Below are positions 14,887 to 19,563 of a stretch of 19,563 nt of DNA, in pieces. Origin of the DNA: Prolixibacteraceae bacterium (lineage in GTDB: Bacteria > Bacteroidota > Bacteroidia > Bacteroidales > Prolixibacteraceae). The notes beneath the pieces are model-generated. The model did no database searches. It saw nothing but the letters and a program-made list of their open reading frames with translations, and was not told the DNA's origin. Location of the stretch: positions 1 through 19,563 of the forward strand of contig JALOCD010000082.1 of assembly GCA_023228025.1 (NCBI GenBank). Direction: 5' to 3'. The stretch's first letter is position 1, and each line of letters starts with the position of its first letter. Position numbers and translations under genes: made by a program.

Positions 14887-17154
14887 ATGACTATAAATAT
14901 TTGCAGAAACAGAAGGATAGAAAAGTTGCACGAAAGAAACCTTTTTCTTGCACAGAATCATAAGCGTGATCTTTATGTCGATAACCCTGAATTTCTGGTA
15001 TACCACTGGTCGGGCAAAGCAGCAGCTTTTAGCCCGGCAACAGGAGAAACAGCTTCTGATGCCAGTGAAAGGATCAATTGCGGAGACCACAACTGCCGAG
15101 TCGATAATAGTAACCCTTTCCCGTTTGTAAATGGGATGCCATCAAAGGTTAATGGCTTTTCATACGATGTGAATAATTTTGCGGCTGACTATGCTTTTTT
15201 TCTCGATCATACGCCAGTAATAATTAACCCATACGAACGAATTGTTGGCGAGTTCAATTGGCAGCTCGACGAAGCACGCTTTTTTAAATATCCGGACGAG
15301 AACCAGAAACTGGGATTAGAAGCCCGGAAATTGGGAGCCGGGGGGATTAGTTTTACACATACCTCTCCCGATTTAGGTATCGGCCTGGAATTGGGTTGGG
15401 GAGGAATTCTTAATAAAGTTCAGGTTAACAGGGTCAAATTTCAGAAGAACGACAACCAAAAAAGTGTTGAATACCTGAATGCTGCAGAAGTAGTTTGCAA
15501 CGCTATCATTCGTTTTATTGACCGATATGCCGTTGAGGCAGATGCACTTGAAAGAAGCGAAAGAGATCCGGAGTTAAAAGAAAGCTACGGAATTGTGGCG
15601 CGTTCATGCCGGAACATCATTACCCAAGCCCCTTCCAGTTTTGTTGAAGCCGTACAATGGATCAACTTTTTCCAGGTTTTTGAACGTATCATCGGGCATG
15701 GAAATGGCTATGGCCGGTTGGATCAGCTTTTGATTGGTTTCTACAAGGCTGATTTTAACAAAAAACTCATGACCCATGAATATGCACGTGATCTGGTAGC
15801 GGAATTGTATCTAAAATACGGAGGAAACTACTTCTCTTTCGGCGGTCGTAATCAGGCATTAAAAGATGCAACCAACGAGATGAGTTGGATTGGCATTGAA
15901 GCCTATGACATGTGTGGTGGTTACAATCAGCTCGGAGCAATGTGGCACAGCGATGTTGATAAAGATTTCTGGAACTATGCCTGCGATGTGGTTGGCCGAC
16001 ATGGTTGTGGTGCGCCGACACTGGTTAATTACGACGTGATGCGGGCGAGCGAATTACGCTCGGGGTATAGTGAAGAGGATAGCTGGAACATCGCCTATTC
16101 CGGTTGTCAGTGGTACTGTTCGGTTGGAAAAGAATACAATGATCAGGATTTAAATTCGCTGGTTTTGGTTCAACCCATGCAACGGGCAATGCAGCATGCC
16201 GCTGATTTTGGACTCGAAAAATGGGATGATTTCTGGGCGGTTTATTGCAACGAAGTAAATAAAACTGCTGATGTTCTAGTCGATTTTAAAAACAATACCT
16301 ACAAATGGCAGCACAAAGTGTGGCCTGAGATCGTCACCTCATTTTGTATGCATGGCCCTATTGAAAATGGCCGTGATGTTACTGATGTGCGGGCGGTTGC
16401 CAATAATTATACTTCGGTGAATGTACTTGGTGTTCCGAATGTGGTTGACAGTATGTATGCAATGAAAGAACTCATATTTCAGCAAAAGAAATATACAATG
16501 CTTGAACTGATTGGAGCCATTTCGACCAACTGGGACAAAAAAGAGTTGATGCGAAGGGATTTTCTTAATCAGCCCAAATTTGGGAATGATATCGACTCGG
16601 TTGATTCCATGGCGCTGTTGATTTCAAAACAAGTTCGCGAATTGCTCGAAAGCAAACACAACATCAAAGGATTTCATTTCCGTCCTTCGCTTTTTCAGTT
16701 TATGGGCCACACCTATGCAGGAGTGATGTTGGGAGCTACGCCCGACGGACGAAAAGCCGAAGAACCGCTTGCTCACGGAATGAACCCAATGCATGGAAGG
16801 AATACTGAAGGAATTTTACCTACAATCCGATCGTTTTGCAAACTCAACTTCACTGAATATCAGGGAGGATCTTTTCAAATTGAACTGCATCCAAGTTTTT
16901 TTCCTGATGGTGAAAAACGAGGCAATACGGTTGAACTATTTGCGACCAATTTTTTCGAAATGGGTGGTGTACAAATCAATCTGAATGTGGTGGACATCAA
17001 TACATTGAAAAAGGCAATGGAAAATCCGGAAAATCCGGAATACAGAAATATCGTTGTAAAGGTAACCGGATACTCAGCCCATTTTATGGTGATGGACAGA
17101 AAATTTCAGGAAGAATTTGTGAAACGGGTTAATTATACATCTCTTATAAACTAA
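14887..17154 (+). CDS. Glycyl radical enzyme of unknown substrate (PFL-like superfamily)
   Basis: This is a cytoplasmic, oxygen-sensitive radical enzyme of 755 residues from the ATG at 14887. An in-frame start at 14836 would overlap the symporter gene and is less likely. The C-terminal glycyl radical loop is VVKVTGYSAHF, with Gly728. The thiyl-radical loop is AYSGCQWYCSVGKEY, with Cys407 as the expected thiyl residue. Other GRE blocks are PYERIVGE (115-122), GISFTHTSPD (153-162), GHTYAGVMLGATPDGRKAEEPLAHG (607-631) and the HPSFFPDG loop. Dehydratases and lyases of this superfamily carry GCVE here, with Glu as catalytic base. In the ungapped match to the GKEY block that position is Trp409, and an extra Cys411 appears. 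It is therefore not a standard diol dehydratase, choline lyase or sulfite-lyase, nor a true PFL (which has CC). The cognate activase is encoded just downstream. Confidence 0.92.
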   Translation: MTINICRNRRIEKLHERNLFLAQNHKRDLYVDNPEFLVYHWSGKAAAFSPATGETASDASERINCGDHNCRVDNSNPFPFVNGMPSKVNGFSYDVNNFAADYAFFLDHTPVIINPYERIVGEFNWQLDEARFFKYPDENQKLGLEARKLGAGGISFTHTSPDLGIGLELGWGGILNKVQVNRVKFQKNDNQKSVEYLNAAEVVCNAIIRFIDRYAVEADALERSERDPELKESYGIVARSCRNIITQAPSSFVEAVQWINFFQVFERIIGHGNGYGRLDQLLIGFYKADFNKKLMTHEYARDLVAELYLKYGGNYFSFGGRNQALKDATNEMSWIGIEAYDMCGGYNQLGAMWHSDVDKDFWNYACDVVGRHGCGAPTLVNYDVMRASELRSGYSEEDSWNIAYSGCQWYCSVGKEYNDQDLNSLVLVQPMQRAMQHAADFGLEKWDDFWAVYCNEVNKTADVLVDFKNNTYKWQHKVWPEIVTSFCMHGPIENGRDVTDVRAVANNYTSVNVLGVPNVVDSMYAMKELIFQQKKYTMLELIGAISTNWDKKELMRRDFLNQPKFGNDIDSVDSMALLISKQVRELLESKHNIKGFHFRPSLFQFMGHTYAGVMLGATPDGRKAEEPLAHGMNPMHGRNTEGILPTIRSFCKLNFTEYQGGSFQIELHPSFFPDGEKRGNTVELFATNFFEMGGVQINLNVVDINTLKKAMENPENPEYRNIVVKVTGYSAHFMVMDRKFQEEFVKRVNYTSLIN

Positions 17155-17168
17155 AACAAATAACGATT

Positions 17169-17297
17169 ATGAATAATTTAAGCGATAAACAAAAAGAATC
17201 CTTTATAGATCATGGGTATCTGGTCCTTGAAAACGTGATTGATGGAAAATATCTGTCTCCCGTGATTGATGAGCTAATGTCCTATGGAAAGAAATGA
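17169..17297 (+). pseudogene. Remnant of a phytanoyl-CoA dioxygenase (PhyH)-like gene, N-terminal 42 codons only
   Basis: A 42-codon reading frame starts 14 bases after the radical enzyme stop and ends 19 bases before the activase. Its sequence begins MNNLSDKQKESFIDHGYLVL and continues ENVIDGKYLSPVIDEL. This resembles the start of PhyH-family Fe(II)/2-oxoglutarate dioxygenases, which open with a helix, then a 'GYLVLENVI' strand, then another helix. Full proteins run to ~250-300 residues and carry an HxD...H iron site; none of that is present, and no continuation exists in other frames because the activase begins at once. It is most simply a truncated gene left by deletion, though a small translated peptide cannot be excluded. 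An oxygen-dependent enzyme gene next to an oxygen-sensitive one is unexpected. Confidence 0.6.
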
Positions 17298-17316
17298 AGA
17301 AAAATGATGTCTAAAA

Positions 17317-18288
17317 ATGAACGGACAAACAGCTGTACTAACAGAAATTCGCTCTCTCTCGGCACACGATGGTCCTGGATTAAGGATAACCCTTTTCTTT
17401 AAAGGATGTTCCCTGAAATGTAAGTGGTGCCACAATCCTGAGACCATCCTGTCAACTCCTGAATTGGAATGGGATGAAAAAAGTTGTATCGATTGCCGGA
17501 TTTGTGAAGCCAACTGTCCGGAGAAGGCCATCGCTTTTAGTGAATCAAAATCATATATCATAAACAAGAATAAATGCACGGTCTGCGGAACTTGTGTGGC
17601 TACCTGCCCATCGAAAGCGCTGAAAATAGCAGGGGTTTCTTTCACTGTAAATCAGTTGTTTGATCTAATTCACAGGGATGAAAAATTCATTAAACGATCT
17701 AATGGCGGAATAACCTTCTCGGGAGGTGAGCCAGCACTGGGATATTCTTTTATTGCTGAATTGGCTCAAAAGCTAAAAGCATTTGATTATCATTTAGCCC
17801 TTGATACTTGTGGCATGGCTCCGGCCAAAGCATACGAGACAATTGTTCCGCTGATGGATCTGATTTTGTATGATCTAAAAGAGATAAACGATGAAAAACA
17901 TCGCCAGTTTACCGGAGCATCCAATGAGTTGGTTCATGAAAACCTTTCTTTAATTCTCAAACTCATTCAGCAAAATAACCTGAAAACGGAAGTTTGGATT
18001 CGTACTCCTTTAATTCCTGCGATGACAGATACTTATGAAAATATTCAGGCAATTGGTAAATTTCTATCTGAAAAAGCAGATGGTTCAGTTCAGAAATGGG
18101 AATTATGCACATTTAATAACCTTTGCATTGCCAAATATCGCAAGTTGGGGAAAGAATGGGCTTTGGAGCATTCCGATCTTTTAACAACAAGTTATGCAGC
18201 GCAACTCCTTAAAGTTGCTAAATTATCTGCACCTATTATCCCCGGGATAAATCTTTCAGGATTGACAAAAACAAATAGAAAAACTTAA
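17317..18288 (+). CDS. Glycyl radical enzyme activase (radical SAM, two 4Fe-4S ferredoxin-type clusters)
   Basis: The 323-residue protein is a radical SAM activase that abstracts H from the glycine of its partner enzyme, most likely Gly728 of the upstream GRE. The N-terminal substrate-loop motif SLSAHDGPGLRITLFFKGC leads into the SAM cluster motif Cys31-x3-Cys35-x2-Cys38 (GCSLKCKWCHNPE). A ferredoxin-like insert follows with two CxxCxxCxxxC sets: Cys57/60/63/67 and Cys87/90/93/97. The SAM-binding GGE motif is in GGITFSGGEP (130-139). This build, SAM cluster plus two auxiliary clusters, is typical of activases for GRE eliminases and differs from PflA, which lacks the insert. It starts 19 bases after the PhyH remnant and is probably cotranscribed with the GRE. 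Confidence 0.95.
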   Translation: MNGQTAVLTEIRSLSAHDGPGLRITLFFKGCSLKCKWCHNPETILSTPELEWDEKSCIDCRICEANCPEKAIAFSESKSYIINKNKCTVCGTCVATCPSKALKIAGVSFTVNQLFDLIHRDEKFIKRSNGGITFSGGEPALGYSFIAELAQKLKAFDYHLALDTCGMAPAKAYETIVPLMDLILYDLKEINDEKHRQFTGASNELVHENLSLILKLIQQNNLKTEVWIRTPLIPAMTDTYENIQAIGKFLSEKADGSVQKWELCTFNNLCIAKYRKLGKEWALEHSDLLTTSYAAQLLKVAKLSAPIIPGINLSGLTKTNRKT

Positions 18289-18337
18289 ATAACAGATAAT
18301 GGAAGTATCAAAAACTATCACACTAAAAAATCAAATT

Positions 18338-19563
18338 ATGAAACAAATTCTCGTTACAATTATTTCTGCCCTTTTTGTATTAAATGGTTATACTCAAACG
18401 AATCCAAATAAGATGGACTGGTGGAAAGATGCAAAGTTTGGGATGTTTATCCATTGGGGAGTATATGCTGTGCCGGCCGGAGTTTACAATGGGAAAGACA
18501 TTGGCCGTAACGGCGAATGGATCATGAACCGGGGAAAAATTCCTATAGCTGAGTATCAAGCATATGCGAAACAGTTTAATCCAGTAAAATACAATCCCGA
18601 AGCATGGGTGCAAATGGCAAAAGATGCTGGGATGAAATATCTGGTTATCACCTCAAAACACCACGATGGCTTCACCCTTTTCGAAACAAAAGCTTCAAAA
18701 TGGAACATTGTTGAGGCGACACCTTACGGCAAAGATTTGCTTAAACCGCTTGCCGATGCTTGTCATAAATACGGGATCAGACTTGGATTTTACTATTCTC
18801 AAGCGCAGGACTGGAATAACCAGGGAGGTGCAGCCAGTGGCGGGCATTGGGATAAAGCACAGGATGGCTCAATGGATGAATATATCGATAAAGTTGCAGT
18901 TCCTCAGGTTAAAGAGATTCTTTCTAATTACGGACAAGTTGATATACTTTGGTGGGATACACCAACCGATATGACCAAAGAGAGGGCTGAGAAATTTATA
19001 CCAATCCTAAGTAAGTATCCTAATCTAATCACTAACAATAGATTAGGAGGCGGTTATAACGGTGATACAGAGACTCCGGAGCAATTTGTTCCGGCAACCG
19101 GTTTCCCCGGACGAAACTGGGAAACCTGTATGACCATGAATGATACATGGGGTTACAAATCGAAAGATAACAACTGGAAATCGACAAAGGAAATTATTCA
19201 GACATTGATCAATATTGTTAGTAAAGGGGGTAATTACCTCCTGAATGTCGGACCAACGTCCGAAGGGCTTATTCCTCAGCCTAGTATTGATCGTTTAAAA
19301 GAAGTGGGTCAATGGATGAAAACGAATGGCGCAGCTATATACGGCACCACTGCCAGTCCGTTCCATTATTTGTCCTGGGGGCGCTGCACGAGGAAAGGCA
19401 ATAAATTGTACCTACATGTCATAGATTGGCCACAGAATGGACTACTATCAATTCCATTGCTCAATAAAATTGAAAGGGCCTATTTGTTGTCTGCTCCTAA
19501 AGCGACATTGGAAGTTCAGAAATCCGAATTGAAGAATATTGTCAAACTGCCTTTTGCTGCTCC
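18338..19563 (+). CDS. GH29 alpha-L-fucosidase, exported, 3' end outside window
   Basis: The reading frame is open to the window edge (408 codons seen). An in-frame ATG at 18299 is possible, but ATG 18338 gives a standard signal peptide (MKQILVTIISALFVLNGYTQ). GH29 marks in order are DAKFGMFIHWGVYAVPAG (31-48), YLVITSKHHDGF (101-112), GIRLGFYYSQAQDW (146-159), VDILWWDT (201-208) with the probable nucleophile Asp207, and WETCMTMNDTWGY (261-273) with Glu262 a likely acid/base. GGNYLLNVGPTSEG and a C-terminal beta domain follow. The enzyme releases alpha-L-fucose from glycan ends in the periplasm. It lies 49 bases after the activase gene. With the FucP-like symporter and two sulfatases it points to a fucose-containing sulfated glycan, though GH29 enzymes vary in linkage and substrate. 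Confidence 0.95.
   Translation, partial: MKQILVTIISALFVLNGYTQTNPNKMDWWKDAKFGMFIHWGVYAVPAGVYNGKDIGRNGEWIMNRGKIPIAEYQAYAKQFNPVKYNPEAWVQMAKDAGMKYLVITSKHHDGFTLFETKASKWNIVEATPYGKDLLKPLADACHKYGIRLGFYYSQAQDWNNQGGAASGGHWDKAQDGSMDEYIDKVAVPQVKEILSNYGQVDILWWDTPTDMTKERAEKFIPILSKYPNLITNNRLGGGYNGDTETPEQFVPATGFPGRNWETCMTMNDTWGYKSKDNNWKSTKEIIQTLINIVSKGGNYLLNVGPTSEGLIPQPSIDRLKEVGQWMKTNGAAIYGTTASPFHYLSWGRCTRKGNKLYLHVIDWPQNGLLSIPLLNKIERAYLLSAPKATLEVQKSELKNIVKLPFAA

Noticed and set aside
17021..17038. Perfect 9-base tandem repeat (AAAATCCGG twice) near the end of the radical enzyme gene.
   Set aside because: Only two copies, in frame and coding for ENPENPE in a variable loop; no sign of a regulatory or mobile repeat.
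14887..17154. Calling the radical enzyme pyruvate formate-lyase.
   Set aside because: PFL has two adjacent cysteines in its thiyl loop and an activase without ferredoxin insert; here there is one Cys in GCQW and the activase has two extra cluster motifs.
14887..17154. Calling the radical enzyme an isethionate or dihydroxypropanesulfonate sulfite-lyase because a TSUP exporter is nearby.
   Set aside because: The catalytic Glu of the GCVE motif in those enzymes is Trp here, and the closest neighbours are sugar genes.
18666..18974. A 102-codon + strand frame inside the last gene.
   Set aside because: It is a shifted frame inside the GH29 coding region, whose motifs are continuous in the other frame.

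Overview
The window comes from a Bacteroidota-type genome. This rests on the A+T-rich gene starts, the mix of sulfatases with GH29, GH97 and DUF1080 proteins carrying export signals, and a FucP-like sugar symporter. A glycyl radical enzyme (GRE) with its activase implies anaerobic or facultative growth. An anaerobic marine or gut lineage that eats sulfated polysaccharide fits best, but no taxonomic marker is present. Every supported gene is on the + strand with short gaps or overlaps, so the window looks like one long operon or two joined ones. No SusC/SusD pair, regulator, tRNA, rRNA, IS element or CRISPR array was seen. No gene-free stretch reaches 300 bases; the longest are 2153-2279 and 7102-7222.

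Layout. (1) 1-2152: the 3' part of a divergent succinyl-CoA-ligase alpha subunit, then a DASS (SLC13-like) anion transporter. Sampled lines of this part are clearly richer in G+C than what follows. (2) 2282-3025: a TSUP (TauE/SafE) permease, the family that exports sulfite and small sulfonates, behind a candidate promoter. (3) 3047-9622: a block for sulfated sugars, with two formylglycine sulfatases flanking a Tat-exported Gfo/Idh/MocA oxidoreductase and two exported DUF1080 proteins (3-keto-glycoside hydrolase/lyase family). (4) 9619-13537: a secreted parallel beta-helix protein and a GH97 glycosidase, in overlapping frames. (5) 13622-18288: a FucP-family symporter, a GRE with an unusual active site, a 42-codon remnant of a PhyH-type dioxygenase, and the GRE activase. 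(6) 18338-end: a GH29 alpha-L-fucosidase, cut by the window edge.

How the genes may work together (inference): exported enzymes remove sulfate, oxidise sugars at C3 and split the keto-glycosides, while GH29 and GH97 trim alpha-linked residues such as fucose. The symporter brings a released sugar into the cell, where the radical enzyme carries out a step that cannot be named from sequence. The DASS and TSUP carriers could handle carboxylates or the sulfate, sulfite or sulfonate produced.

The most interesting candidate is the GRE system. The Glu two residues after the thiyl Cys, used by GRE eliminases, aligns with Trp (Cys407-Gln-Trp409), and the gene sits between a sugar symporter and a fucosidase.
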